Source: Charina bottae (taxonomy: Eukaryota; Chordata; Lepidosauria; Squamata; Charinaidae). Taken from it: DNA of 64,000 nucleotides. The translations under genes and the position numbers were made by a program. The notes below the pieces were generated by a model. That model ran no database searches, had not been told where the DNA came from, and was given only the letters and a program-made list of their open reading frames with translations. Positions 21,290-32,915 of the stretch are shown here, one piece after another. The DNA is taken from positions 40,587,501 through 40,651,500 of the forward strand of contig JALMGJ010000008.1 of the NCBI GenBank assembly GCA_023362775.1. Reading direction: 5' to 3'. The stretch's first letter is position 1. Each line of letters opens with the position of its first letter.

Positions 21290-21420
21290 TTACAGAAGGG
21301 CCTTCTCCCAGGATATTCTTTGGACTTCCCAGTCCAGCCTACCATCCTGAGATTTCCTGGTGGTTTCCCATCCCAGAACCATGTCCAGCCCTGACTAGCT
21401 TTTGGGACTTGTTAGAACAA
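21290..21420 (-). mobile_element. 5S rRNA-derived SINE, copy d (fragment)
   Basis: Antisense blocks CCTGGTGGTTTCCCATCCCA and CCAGCCCTGACTAGCTTT correspond to the 5S internal promoter region. Diverged. Confidence 0.6.
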
Positions 21421-21514
21421 GCTTGACCTCAATAACCGCAGTTTCCAGGAAGTCATATTTTGCAGCAAAGGCAAAATTAAAAGATGTGGGGTCACTTTTG
21501 AGACAGTCCCACAG

Positions 21515-21600
21515 TCCAGTTTATTGATTTATTTAAAAGATTTATATAGCTGCTCCTCTCCAGCCATGACTCTGGGCAGCTAACAACAATTTGGAACAAG
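21515..21600 (-). mobile_element. L2/CR1-type LINE tail
   Basis: Antisense tail TTTATTGATTTATTT followed by GACTCTGGGCAGC, the antisense of the CGCCCAGAGTC 3' block. Confidence 0.55.
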
Positions 21601-21785
21601 GATGGGGACAACCACCCCCAATGCGATGTGCTGACTCAGAATTTTCCAAAACATACCAACCATCCTATAAACCTGAGTTCCTGGAGCAGAGAGAGAATAG
21701 CGATTCAGCTGATTAAAAAGTGGAATGGACTTTCCGGAGCGACATAGCGAGAAAGGAATTCAGTGATACGAGATATTCTTGTTGG

Positions 21786-21799
21786 ACACAAGAGGGCGC
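21786..21799 (+). promoter_or_regulatory. CTCF-like site
   Basis: ACACAAGAGGGCGC, with the strong AGAGGGCGC core; two mismatches to the consensus at the left side. Confidence 0.35.
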
Positions 21800-21891
21800 T
21801 GCCACCTACTTTCTGCTCTCGGAAAGCAGGCTTTGCCCGAAGACCTTTGCATTAGCCTCTTAAGTCTGACTTCCTCTAGATCAGTGTTTCT

Positions 21892-22003
21892 CAACCTTGG
21901 CCACTTGACGATGGGTGGACTTCAACTCCCAGAATTCGCTGGCTGGGGAATTCTGAGAGTTGAAGTCCACCCATCTTCAAGTGGCCAAGGTTGAGAAACA
22001 CTG
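21892..22003. mobile_element. Palindromic hAT MITE, family II, copy 3
   Basis: CAGTGTTTCTCAACCTTGGC to CCAAGGTTGAGAAACACTG, a near-perfect foldback with a shortened centre. Flanks CTCTAGAT/ATCTAAAC match at only 5 of 8 bases. Confidence 0.85.
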
Positions 22004-22636
22004 ATCTAAACGCTTTTTAGGAGTTTAGAGTACCCCCTTTGAATGCAGTGGGGCTTCTGAATGAACATGGAAATAGGCAGTCAGCAGCACTGCAAAAGAC
22101 GTTCAATGTCCACCTCTAATCTACTCCTACTATTACAATTCCATTTCTTCGACCGTTCTCCTCTCTCTGTTTCCTCCCACTTTCTCAGGCAGGGATCTGG
22201 AGGGCTTGAACTGTCACCATGACTGGTTCCACCTTCCAGCCAGGAAGGTGAAATAGAAATATTGCCAAGGAAGGAAGGAAGGAAGGAAGGAAGGGAGGGA
22301 GGGAGGGAGGGAGGGAGGGAGAGATTTAAAATTACGACAGATGGACGAACGCTGCCTCCCTCTCACAAATGCAGAACACGCAGAGGAATGTCCGGATGAG
22401 GACTTACCTGCAGCCCACGGACCAGATGAGGCCACTTCCATGCACCCCCATCTGGACCGTTCCTTTTTTTGGCCCCAAGCAGAATTCCTGCTGGTTTGAA
22501 CGTTCGGAGTTTCCTTATTGGGCACAATATGGAGTCAGATTTCTCCAGCAAAAGAAGGGCAAAGAGGGTTAACATTTAGGCGAGGAGGAGGGGGCTGATC
22601 CCAATGTGTGTCTGGAGGGGAGCTGTAGGGAAAACT
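22004..22636. other. Intergenic with GGAA/GGGA microsatellite
   Basis: Holds a (GGAA)n(GGGA)n array at about 22266-22321. At 22407 the minus strand has a strong donor-like CTGCAG|GTAAGTCC, and the 45 codable bases before it start with an ATG (22441-22439); no homology is recognised, so no exon is claimed. Confidence 0.5.
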
Positions 22637-22644
22637 GTCTAATC

Positions 22645-22951
22645 CAGACCTTTCCAAACTGTGTGTCGGGACACGTTAGTGTGTCGGCTGCAGTGTCTGT
22701 GTGTGGCGCCTCCTGCCGCCTCCTGGCTTCCGCGCAGGTCCTAGTGCCTGCCTCGTGCCTTGCTGCCTCCAAACCTGCCCTGCCAGGATTCCGCGCAGGT
22801 CCTAGTGCCTGCCTCGTGCCTTGCTGCCTCCAAATCTGCTGTGATTCCGCACAGGTCCTAGTGCCTGCCTTGTGCCCTGCTGTAAGAGTGTGTCCAAAAT
22901 GATGCATGTCTAAAAAGTGTGTCACCAACATGAAAAGTTTGGAAAGCTCTG
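22645..22951 (-). mobile_element. Non-autonomous hAT element, family I, copy C
   Basis: CAGACCTTTCCAAAC at the left, GTTTGGAAAGCTCTG at the right; perfect 8-bp duplication GTCTAATC (22637-22644, 22952-22959). Relative to copy B it lies inverted and carries about three minisatellite units, one of them the short type with TCACAGCAG. Confidence 0.93.
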
Positions 22952-22959
22952 GTCTAATC

Positions 22960-23885
22960 TGACGAGGAAGGCTGGCTTCGAACCCTACTTAAGTAGCATC
23001 AGATCTGTGGCTGTTTGCAGCATCTGATCTTATAGCGTCACCCAGACAGGTTTCTGACGTCACAGGCATCGCTGGATGACGCTCTACGAGGCTACCAATC
23101 ACACCTACGGACCGCGAGACCCGAACCCGAACCCGAACCCTCGACTATCGCTAAACTGCACCGCCTTAACCTGGCGGATCCACGTTCCCCTCCGGAATGG
23201 TTTGGATGCTGGTCTTTGGGATCCGAGGGCAAGCGGCTGATTCTGGATTAAAGTGGGGACGTTTCGGCTTTCTTTTTTGATAGGCACGCATCAATGGGGC
23301 TAATAGCGGAAAGGCTTGAGAGCTTGCCTCGTTGGGCGCAAGTCTCTCTCCGGACAGGCAAGGAATCGCGGCTGGAGACCGTGCTCCGTGCTCACTCCCT
23401 CCCGTAGGAGAATTGGGCCCCCCCAGCTCTCTCTCAGCCCGAGGAAGGAGGAGGCCAGGGCAAACCCCTTCCAAAATCTTGCCAAGCAAACTGCAGGGAC
23501 TTGTCCAGGCAGTGCCAGGGGTCAAGAGTGACTCGAAGGCACGCCCCCCCCCCCCCCAACACGCACACACACAAAGTTCTTGATTTGGAAATACCAGGCA
23601 GGGGGCCTCGCCCCTTAGGATCTGGCGCAAAACGGCAGAAATCGGCCTGGGAAGAAGGGGGGGGGGGCGGTATTTGAACTTTAAAATGGGAAACAGATCG
23701 AGCGAGGCAGCCCCCCCCCCGCTCATCCCCCCCCCCCGCTTTTCCAGTGTTTTCCTTGTGGACTCGCCTATCAGTCAGAATAACATGGCCTTCACATCTT
23801 CAAGGCAGTAAAATATACACCGAATGGGAAAATAGCATCTATTTTCTTCCTATGGGTGGAGATGGTATTCGCTTTATCCCTCTGC
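22960..23885. other. GC-rich intergenic with homopolymer runs
   Basis: Contains three to four CCCGAA repeats (23115-23140) and several C- or G-runs of 8-12 bases (23546, 23659, 23711, 23728). Overlapping frames in this part are products of composition. Confidence 0.45.
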
Positions 23886-24020
23886 CAGGGGTGTCCGCAA
23901 GGTGTGGTCAAAAAAGTCAGGATGGCGGCCAGGACGGTGTTTTCCATAAACTGGCTGTTTCGATCATACCATCGGGGGCGCCCTTTTGACTTTTTTGACC
24001 ATGCCCTGCGGACGCCTCTC
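23886..24020. mobile_element. Small hAT-type MITE, family V, copy 1
   Basis: CAGGGGTGTCCGCAAGGTG at the left; the right arm is the reverse complement (GACCATGCCCTGCGGACGCC). Inner arm GTCAAAAAAGTCA is shared with copy 2. Flanks CCCTCTGC/CCCTCTGA (7 of 8) fit an 8-bp target duplication. Confidence 0.8.
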
Positions 24021-24329
24021 CCCTCTGAATGGAACTATAGGCGCTGTTGGTGCAAAATCAAGCGCGGAGCACAGTTGCGCGCCCCCCCCCCCCCTTTCCC
24101 CGGTTGCGAGTGTTTTCCAGCTTTCCTTCGAAGGGGAATACGGGATGGGGTTGAGGAAGAAGACAGGCCCTTCTTTTCAACGGAGCAGAAAGGATTTCAG
24201 AAACGAAGCCTGGCGAGTCGTGAAAAGGCTGAAAAACCACCAAGCCTGTGGTTGTGAGGAGTGGGGTGCACATTTACAAGTCACCTCTGTTAAAAAAAAG
24301 TAAGATAAAGACTATCTTGTATCCAGCTC

Positions 24330-24560
24330 TGGAGTGGTGAACATCTGAAGAGCCAGCGTCCTTGCCATGAAAGTGATTTGCCATCCCTGATTTCCTTCGG
24401 CATTTTTAACAATCTGCCAATCTGGTGAAAAGCGTTGGGACCACCTGGTGGTGTCCCATCCAAGCACTAACGAGGTCAAATTCTGCTTCTCTTTTTTTTT
24501 TAGATCAGCCGAGATCGCCAGGTGCCGCCATCGACGGGATACTAGCCTAACTAAGGCATA
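24330..24560 (-). mobile_element. 5S rRNA-derived SINE, copy e
   Basis: Antisense 5S: GGTGGTGTCCCATCCAAGCA, CTAACGAGGTC, GATCAGCCGAGATCGCCAGG. A T-run of nine (about 24490) interrupts it. The 5S part is well preserved. Confidence 0.78.
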
Positions 24561-24584
24561 CCTGACGGACTGTCTCCCCCGTTC

Positions 24585-24731
24585 CAGCCCGGTCGCAGGG
24601 TGTGGTCAAAAAGTCAAGATGGAGGCCGCAGCGGTGGGGTCAAAGCTCCACCTGGTTTCTCCGCGCGTCGCCGATGACCCCGTTGCAGCCACCACCTTGA
24701 CTTTTTTGACCACGCCCAACGGATACCCCTG
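24585..24731. mobile_element. Small hAT-type MITE, family V, copy 2
   Basis: GCAGGGTGTGGTCAAAAAGT at the left and ACTTTTTTGACCACGCCC ... GGATACCCCTG at the right. Same arms as 23886-24020; no clear target duplication and a damaged left tip. Confidence 0.7.
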
Positions 24732-24749
24732 GACTGGTGGACGGACCCC

Positions 24750-25420
24750 AGGACTTGTGGGTGAAGGCCCGCGTGTTTTCCGAGCATCGCGGAGCCCTCC
24801 TGGGCGGTGGCACACGGGCAGCCTTCGGGAGGGGGCTCCCCCTTCCTGGCACGCAGGAGGTGCCGCCGTGGGCGGATTCGGCCTAATAGCGAGGAAGGAC
24901 GGCCAGAGATGCAGCTCGCCCTGAGCGCGAAGCGAGTGCTGCGCCGAGCCGAGCCGAGCCTAAATAAATACATAAATAAAAATCAATCCGTCCTGCAGGA
25001 AATATTTCAGCGAGGCTGGAAGCGCTCCTCAGTGACTCTGCGGAAATGCATCCGCAGCTCTTTTTACGGCTGCCATTCATCTCGCGCCTCGGAGAAAGCG
25101 GGGCAGGCGAAGCCCGCGCCAGCTGGAAGGTCGCCCGCCGGCGCTCCAGCCCGGAAACGGCCGGGCGGGTCCGCGTCCCAGCACGTGCGCCGCCCGCTCT
25201 CCCCGCCTCCAAAGAGCACCACCCTCGAGGCTCAACTGAGGGCGAGCCGGGCCTTTCCCCCCTGCCCGCCCCTCCGGCCTGCCAAGCAAAAGGAGACGCC
25301 GCCGAGACTTGGAAGCCTCGGGATCCCTCTTTTTAAGGACAGTTTCCCCGCCGGAATAGGGGGAAATTCACCCCTGGTGCGTTTCTAAACCCCTACTTGC
25401 AACAGTTTAAATAGCCCTGT
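24750..25420. promoter_or_regulatory. CpG island, intergenic
   Basis: Dense CpG (GCCGAGCCGAGCC, CGCCGGCGCTCC, CGGCCGGGCGGG) with no repeat. Inside it, 24955-25090 is an AT-rich, conserved-looking block (AAATAAAAATCAATC to GGAAATGCATCCGC). It lies about 3.5 kb beyond the presumed PRDM8 poly(A) site. Could be a distal regulatory region or a promoter of an unannotated RNA; no exon can be defined. Confidence 0.45.
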
Positions 25421-26800
25421 CGCTGCGATCCCAGAGACACCGAACCAGAAATTAACTCGCCCGATCTTGGCTTAGAGCTAAAGCAGGGTCCCGGGTATCG
25501 TGGGAACCCAGGGACTTAGAGGGATTGAGTAAATAAGCGTGTCGTGGATAGGGCTAGCAGGTGTAGGCTGCAAAAATCCGGACGACTACTAGGTGACAGA
25601 TCGAGAGCGACCTAGCGGCTGTCCGGATTTTCGCAACCCAGATCTGGTAGTTCTAGCTGTGGGGAACAGATCCGGGCAGTCCTGGCGCGCTTCTAACCCA
25701 GTTTTCCCGTTTGAATCCAGCTCACCCAAAACCCGATCCTTTCAAAACCAGATTTGGCAGCTGCTTCTTGGAGAATACCAGCTGCAATCTTATATACTCA
25801 CTTACTTGGGATCAAATGCCCTGGATTCCAGTGGCTTTTATTTCCGAATAGATAACTACAGGGCTGACCAGCGGGAGGTCTCAAATACACTTACATTCTA
25901 AAATTACAAATTGTATAACTGTAAAGACTATTTCCAGAAATAAAACCACATTCGTACGTGCAATTTAGCTACCGGTGAAATTAGGGGAACTCCCAAATGA
26001 GCGTGGAGTCATAAATCTCATCGAGTTCAATGAGTTTTAATCCCTATTAGCGGGCATCGATGACCGCCGTCATCTGATAGATCTACAGCCCAATTCAAGG
26101 CATGATTTACTCCGGGGTAAATTACACGCTTTCGGAGTCATTCTCTCACCTGTCTGCGCAGGACTGCCGCCTTATGACCCTGTTCATCCAGAAAGAAGTG
26201 CCATTCAATTCAATGGGGATTACACCCGAGTAAATATGCGTAAGTAAAACATCCCCAGAAGGGAGAAATGCGCTGCGGTTTTCGCGCAGCCCAGATTCGG
26301 ACTTGGGTAGGTTACATTTTCCGGTTGGGTTCACTAACGCCGTTGTTTTAGCACGTGCGAGCCAAGCCATGCTTTAAGGCTGAATTCGTTGGACCGCGTA
26401 GCACGGTCGGCAACACGAGAATCCTGCTGCAGGCTCAACCTCCAAGTCCGTTTCCATCAGGAGCCGCGCTGGACACGCAATTGTATGCATGCCCATCCCT
26501 GGCTTCTGCCTTTTCCGAGGTCACGTGTTAGATGCGCGGCTCATCCAGGGAGCCGAACGGGTAGCGCTCAGATAGGCTTAGGTTAAAACCAGTGACGCGT
26601 GTATAGCGTGTATATATAAGGGGGGCGGGGGGTGCCCCCCTTGCAACCTGCGGGCCCAGGAATCCTGGCCGAGCCTACAGTTAAACTGCCCCCCCCCCAC
26701 CACCACCACCCGCTCCTGGTCCGCCGCTGGGCCGACGCGCACCCTTTAGAGGCATCTAGGCCCGTGACTAAACGCGGAGTGACCGCACATCTTGATTAGG
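25421..26800. other. Repeat-poor intergenic
   Basis: No transposon remnant recognised. Scattered CpGs, and a TATA-like TATATATAA at 26612 followed by a G-run. No coding signal. Confidence 0.4.
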
Positions 26801-26804
26801 GGAG

Positions 26805-26818
26805 CCACTAGATGGCAG
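26805..26818 (+). promoter_or_regulatory. CTCF-like site, forward
   Basis: CCACTAGATGGCAG matches every position of the CTCF core consensus CCASYAGRKGGCRS. It faces the reverse site at 26848. Confidence 0.6.
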
Positions 26819-26847
26819 TAAAGAGAATCAGAAAACCCTTAAAGTGG

Positions 26848-26861
26848 CTGCCATCTAGCGG
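26848..26861 (-). promoter_or_regulatory. CTCF-like site, reverse
   Basis: Minus-strand CCGCTAGATGGCAG, one mismatch to the CTCF core. With 26805-26818 it forms an inverted pair separated by 29 bp. Confidence 0.5.
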
Positions 26862-27609
26862 CGGTGCAGACGTTGCAGCCCGCTGTGAGAGCACGGGCGG
26901 GCTGCTCCCCCGCACGCAGCCTCTCGCTTTTTCACGGAGGACTCACGCTGTGGTCGGGGCCCCACCGGACCTCTTTGCCTTGGGGTTCCGAGAGCTCTAC
27001 TGACGGGGTTAGACTGCCTTTCTCACAAGAAGCCTTTTAATCGCAGTTGCTTTTTCAGACGTACCTAAAAAAAATTAAAGGAACAGGCGTTTTTGAAACA
27101 GATGGGACCAGAAGCCTCGCCAGCGTGGAGAACCTGCCTCGTGGACCTATTTTCGCTAGCAGAAAGAATCCAGCTTACGATTTAGGGAATCGTCTGTGAA
27201 TCCAAATGGCACTGGTGGGGTGCTTTAGCTCCCGATGCGAAGTGGGGGGAGTTCTGAATCCAGGGCTGATTACAGAGAAAAGGAGAGGAGGAGGGAACTT
27301 ACTTCACTTCTTTGGAATTCACTTCTTTGGAATTCATCCCCAAACAAGCGACAATTACAACTCTGGCCTAAATAGTGCATTGCACCACACCTCGCAACTT
27401 TTAAAGTTCAGGTGCATCTGAATTCCAAGGCTGGGCTCCGTTTGCAATCTACGGACAAAACCAGAGGGTAGGGGTTGGTTCTGCACCGAAAGCCCATTAG
27501 GGTATTATTTCAGGTGAAAATCTGAGATTCCCAGCCTGCTCCAGTCCGTAGAATTCACAACCGCAGCCTAACCACTTTTATTGCAAAGAATAAGTACATA
27601 TACATTTAA

Positions 27610-27662
<53 letters not shown>

Positions 27663-28950
27663 CAGAACTCCATTCTCTCCCGCATACGTCCCAGTTATGG
27701 AGGCTCCGGATTTGCCACCCCGCTGTCAATACTCTGTCCAACCCCAGGAACCGAAAAACTTAGTGGCTAACCAATTCGCCGGTCGATCTGGCCGGGATTT
27801 CACTTCGTCACCGGCTGTGCCGCTGAAACGTTACGTTAGCAGGCAGGCTCCACATGGAGGTACCACGCACGCCGATTTCCCGGGGAGTAAGTCGCCCTGG
27901 ATTCACGGGCGGGGCGGGGCGGGGCGGGGAGTCTTCCGAGGAAATGACCATCAGGCTGGGCAGCCTGTTTCCAATCGTGCTACGATCGTCACCGAAGGTT
28001 AAAACCCACCGCCACTGCCTTTACGACCCGCTTTTCTTCACAGCCACCACCACCCCAGTGGCTGGGATGATCTTGAGCGGCGTCGGATTTACTCTTCCGG
28101 TAGCACCAGCAGCCGCCGTGCGCTCCCAAATGGCCAAAGGCTCGCGGAGTTCTCGGCCTCCGCAGGAGGCATCCTGTTCTCCCGCCATCCGTCGGAAGCC
28201 TCGCCCCGGCGCCCCCCCTCGCTCGTCCTCGCAAGGCAGCCGGATCCTCTGCTTCGGCTGGATGGAAGAGCGCGAGGGACAGAGCGGGGAGGGTCTCCAG
28301 CGAGCGCAGCGACTTGGTTCTGCGCGAGCCTAAGCCTGGGAAAAGGGCCCTGTCGGGAGCGTCTTCAAAGGCGCAAACAACCTGCTCTGACTTAGCGCCC
28401 CATCTGGTGCCTTTAGGATCGCCTCGTCGGGCATGAGTAGCCGCATCGCGCTCAGGCAGCCGAGCGTGGATCTCGGGGTTTGCCCGCTTGGCTCGCCCTT
28501 CAAACGGTCGGGAAATCTGCGCGATCGGTTCTGATGCGCCTCTCGCACCGCGGCTCGGCCGGGGCTGAGTCCGAGGAGATGGGTGGGAAGAATCCAGGAG
28601 GCGCGGAAATCTTGCAGGGGCGGGCCATGATCCACTTCCACCAGAATCGACCGGGAACCTACCGGTATTCCCACTAGACAGATCCGTTACTGCTCCTGGC
28701 CGAAGGCGTCCCCGGGGGCTTTCCGTTGAGCTGGGAGGAACACGAGGAGGGCTTTCCTTACACTTCTGGGTCCTTCCTAACGGGATAAATGAGGCAGGCA
28801 AAGGAAGGGTCGGCGCTGAAGTCCGCTGCCTTCTTGAGTGCGCTGTCCCCGGAATAGGAGAAACATTTTCCCTCCTCTGTTTCAGGGGAAACAAATTGTG
28901 GCGTCGGAATCCCCACCTCCCCACCTTTCCTAAATAAATCCTGGGCCACA
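26862..28950. other. CpG-rich, repeat-poor intergenic next to PRDM8
   Basis: Contains an (ATT)n array (27609-27662), a (GGGGC)n run (27908-27930) able to form a G-quadruplex, and dense CpG between 27850 and 28700. A 337-codon minus frame (27989-29002) is open but has no recognisable domain and starts inside the presumed PRDM8 3' end. Confidence 0.45.
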
Positions 28951-28959
28951 CCCGAGTGC

Positions 28960-31467
28960 TTTGCAAGAAAATAAACTCATTTATTGTCAAAGCATCCAAC
29001 ATACCCAGATATACTATAAAGTTTTAATCTCTTTTTCAAGAAAAAGAAGAAGGCGGCAGGGGGGGGGAAGAAAAGGAACACGCAGCTATTCAGACTTCAT
29101 TTCACTGGCACAAAATTACACTTCGTACTGTATTAAAAGAAGATCCCTATTTACAGAACTTATGACATTCTGCACCAAAGTCCCTAATCGTCTCATGTGG
29201 AACATGCATTTCCCCACCAAAAACATAAAATGAATTCAAGTCTTTCTGGATTTTATTACTATTATTTTTGCAGAGGAACAGGAAAAAGAAACTCATCAAG
29301 TAATGCAGAAAAGCTTTGCATCCATCTTCCTTATTTTTTTTTTAAATTTTGCTTTATATCTAAAATAAATTTTTACCCTTACATATAGTTATTACAGCTA
29401 AACCATAAGTGCTTAATAATTTAAGTAGAAACGTATGACAAATGCATCAATATGTTGCAATATATGACATTTTAAAAATGTACTTTTAAAAGTTATTTAC
29501 TTTTTTGGAAAGTGAAAATGCGTGCATTTGAAACGAAAGGGAGGGACAAACCCACCCATCACCTCTCTCTATTATTATTATTATTATTATTATTTGCAAA
29601 GTAAACATATGCACAGGCATAGAAATTTCAACAGTGGTTTTGGGTGCTCTGCTTTTGTGGCCAACCCACAATGCCCAAGATACATTTAAAAGCTTTAAGA
29701 AGTCAGAGACAGAATGGCTGCAATCTGAAATGGACATGAGCCTGAGGCTATGAAGAAAGCCCAATTCAGCCCAATGGGACCGTCCCCAAGATAAAGATGG
29801 ACAAGACTTCAGCTTCAAAATCTTCTGGGGTTCTTGTGAAAACACAAATGCAGATTGCAGAAGTATTTATAGAGCAACCACAGACAAAAAGCTACTTCAT
29901 GTTCTGTTGGTGCTTCAGCAATGCTACCAGGTGTTGAAATGGTTACTTTTGGATTACTCATAAGTAAGGGGTTTTAGATGTCGCTCCACTAACCTTTTCA
30001 TTTACTTTTCATTTATGGGGGGAAATCTTCAAAGCTTAGTAAAGTAACCTTTACTTTTTCTACCTATTTATTCCCTTTTCTCGTTTACCATCACCCCAAT
30101 TTATTAAATGAGAATAGTAGCCCATTCACCTTAATTGGCATCAAAAGAGAAATGTACTTATTTTATTTATTCCCTTAGCTTTTGATGCATATTCCTAATG
30201 TAGCACTGGAAATCTCACCACAACCCCCTGCCCCAAATATCTATGGGGCTGGCTTGGTTATGTCCTATAATTTCCATTGCACCGGAGAAGAGCATCTAAT
30301 GAACAAAGCCGCTTCCGTAACTATTCCATGAGTTTAGGGAGGCCAAAGTGACATTCAAATGGGGCTCTGAAAGATTTCCACTCAATGCAAAGCATCTTTT
30401 TTAGAGCCAATGGAGCCAATGCGTGTGGCTCCATGAGAGAACCACAGACATGTAGTCCCACAATCTGCCCATCTCATTACAGATTTGAGGAAAGAAACTA
30501 TAGACTAGGTTCATTCTGTGGTACATCATGGTTTGTTGAAGCCATAATTGAGTGAATTCATGCAATGTCATAAACTACTATGGCTGAGTTTACATAGACC
30601 TGTAAACATACAATAAACCACAAACCGGCCACATTTCGACTTAGCACAAAGCAAGAATCTCATCTTAGACAAGGCATTCTCAACCACTATGTTTCTGTAG
30701 CACAATAAGCCAACATTGTTTGTAGCTTACAGTACTGTGTGAGCCACCCATTGCGACGTGTATACCATGGTTTAGCGAGGTGCTAACTTCTGCCAATTGC
30801 AATTTATTGAAGAAACCACAAACAAGCCAGGATTAACTTGTTGCACAAACAGCCAACATTTCACTGGGTTCTCTTGCTCTTGGTGTATGGCCTGTGGACG
30901 ATGCCCAACCATTCCCTAGTTATGGGTGCTCCAAAATGCAGTTTAGAAAAAATGACGTTAGTTTTCTTCTGGTCATCCATTCACCTTAGTTAGCTCAGAT
31001 TTAAAAGATGGATGGAGTATTACTAAAATCAGAGAACTTTGCAACTCCTATCATTTAAGGGTCTTGTTTATCATTCCAGAAATGTACTGATAAGACTTCA
31101 GAACTATTGACTGGTAAACTCCACCAACTTCTCTTGCTGACGTTGCATCCTTTTTACGACAACGGTACTTTGTCTTTTACATGCCTGGGAGCATGCAGGC
31201 TTCCCACCAGAGACCGAGGACGGCAGGCGCGTGCCTTCCTGGCACTGCCCTGCACTGTCCTTCCCTCCAACTCTTTGGGCACATTTACACTACACATCTA
31301 AATCAGTCTGTGATCAACTTCCGGGCTCGGTCCAGAGAATTCAGGGCAACTGTCCTTTTGTCCATGCCTCGCAAAAGCGGCCCGGCCGGTTCTAGTAAAC
31401 CCCGCCCCCCCCGAGGGGCTCGCTCGCGGGACGAGCGCGGGGCCAGGGTGGAGCGCGGGGCCCTGCC
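28960..31467 (-). other. PRDM8: Probable PRDM8 3' UTR
   Basis: Follows the PRDM8 stop directly on the minus strand. 2.5 kb without any recognised transposon, AT-rich, in contrast to all other flanks of similar length. Minus-strand AATAAA signals occur at 30803-30808, 30162-30171, 30067-30072 and 28980-28985. The last, followed by a G/T-rich stretch (GGGTGTGG), is the best distal end. A small (ATT)n lies at 29571-29594. The extent is inferred; a shorter form ending near 30.05-30.15 kb is possible. Confidence 0.5.
28980..28985 (-). terminator. PRDM8: Candidate distal PRDM8 polyadenylation signal
   Basis: AATAAA on the minus strand with a G/T-rich element GGGTGTGG 25-35 bp downstream. Confidence 0.4.
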
Positions 31468-32915
31468 TCAGTTGTGCGACGTCATGTGCCTGGAAAGATG
31501 GTGGCGCTCGCGGAAGGACTCGTTGCAAATGGGGCACTTCAGCTTCTCCTCGCGCCGCCTCTTCACCAGGGGCTCCAGCGCGTACTCCTTTTTGTGGTGG
31601 GAGCGCATGTGGTACACGAGGTCAGAGGTCATGCGGAAAGAGGCGTTGCACTTGGCGCACCAGTTCTGCGCCGGCAGGCACAGCGAGGTGAAGGAGGGCG
31701 GCAGCAACGTGAGCGCCGAGGGCAGCTGCAGCTGAAGGGGCCCCGCCGCCGCCGCCGCCGCCACGGCCGCCGCCGAGCTCTTGGGCCAGAAGGTGGTAGC
31801 GTAGAGGAAGGGGCTCTGCTTGGGCAGCCCGCCGCCGCCGCCCGACCCGGGCCCCCCGCCGCCGCCACCGCCCCCGGTTCCGCCGCCGCCGCCCCCCCCC
31901 GCGGCCCCCCCGCTGCCGAGCTCTCCGGGCGCGCTGGGCAGCTTGACGGCGAGCGGGTCCGGCGCGTAAAGACGCGCTCCGCCCTCCGCGCCCGCGTGGC
32001 AGCCCGCTTCCACCAGCGCGCTCAGCTTCTGTCCCAGCACCAGCTGCGTCGCGTGCGCCGAGGCGGCGGCCGAGAAGGTGGACCGCGCCGGCTGCGAGAA
32101 GGCGCTCTTCCGTTCCTCGGGGCTGCCCACGCTGGAGGGCTGCGAGGAGGGCACCGTGGAGAAGGCGCTGCCCCCCGAGCGCGCGCCCAGAAGCGAGGGC
32201 GGCGGCGGCTTGTCCGCGGCTGCGCCGCCTGCCGGGGAGCCGCGCTCTTTCTCCTCGTCGCCGCCGTCCACGCCTCGGGAGGCCTTCTTCACCTCGACGA
32301 AGGCGCTTCTTTTGGCGTCGCCCGTCTCGGGGCTGGGAGGGCCGTAGAGGCGGCTGCTCTCTTCCAAGCCGAAGTAGCTGCCGGCCGGCCGGTACTGCTG
32401 CTGCGGGGTGCACACCAGCTCCTCCTTGGGCGACGAAGGGACGGGCCTCTCCAAGCGCCCCCTGCCGCTCGCCGCGCCCCGCTCTTCGGCCAACGCGTCT
32501 CCTCCGGAGTATTTCCGCTTGGCTTTGCCGCAGTCCGGACCGGCCGCCGGCTGCTCCCGGCTGCTGGGAGAGCCGCTACCGCCGCTCGCTCGCGAGTTCT
32601 CCAGCTCTCTGGCCAGGTTGTGGAAGTCCGTGGACGGCTTGGTCACGCCGCCGTTGCTGTCCGGGGCGCAGTGGTAGTGGTGGCGGTGGGGGGACGCGGG
32701 GGGCTGGATCTGCGGCTGGCTCCCGACGGGCTTGCCGTGGAACTTGCTGGCGCCCTCGTGCTCCTTGGCGATGCCGTCCTTGGGGCTGGGGTCGTCGGCT
32801 GGGCTGCTGTCCACCCCGTGCAGCCTCTTGGGGCAGCGGAACCGCAGGTGCGCCACGTACGGGAACTCGAATTGGAAACGCTGGCCACACTCCAGGCAGG
32901 TGTGCGGGGACGGAC
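31468..32915 (-). CDS. PRDM8: PRDM8 coding exon 3 (fingers and low-complexity region)
   Basis: Acceptor AG at 32917-32916 after a pyrimidine-rich stretch; the exon opens with GT, completing the Gly codon split after exon 2, then PSPHTCLECGQRF. Encodes residues 151-632. Includes Gly runs of nine and more near residue 500, an Ala run near 535-545 and the C-terminal finger pair. The whole exon is a CpG island, which also makes a 659-codon frame open on the opposite strand. Confidence 0.96.

Noticed and set aside
22395..22445. Small exon with donor CAG|GTAAGT on the minus strand
   Set aside because: The donor is strong, but the short ATG frame before it (15 codons) has no recognised homology and no partner exon.
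23115..23140. Interstitial telomere repeat
   Set aside because: CCCGAA is not the vertebrate CCCTAA unit and only three to four copies are present.
1..28950. FGF5 exons
   Set aside because: Expected downstream of PRDM8 in other vertebrates; no FGF core sequence was found in any frame, so the gene probably lies beyond the left edge.
27989..29002. 337-codon minus-strand frame next to PRDM8
   Set aside because: Open because of CpG-rich composition; no domain, no splice context, Arg/Pro/Gly-rich, and it overlaps the presumed PRDM8 3' end.
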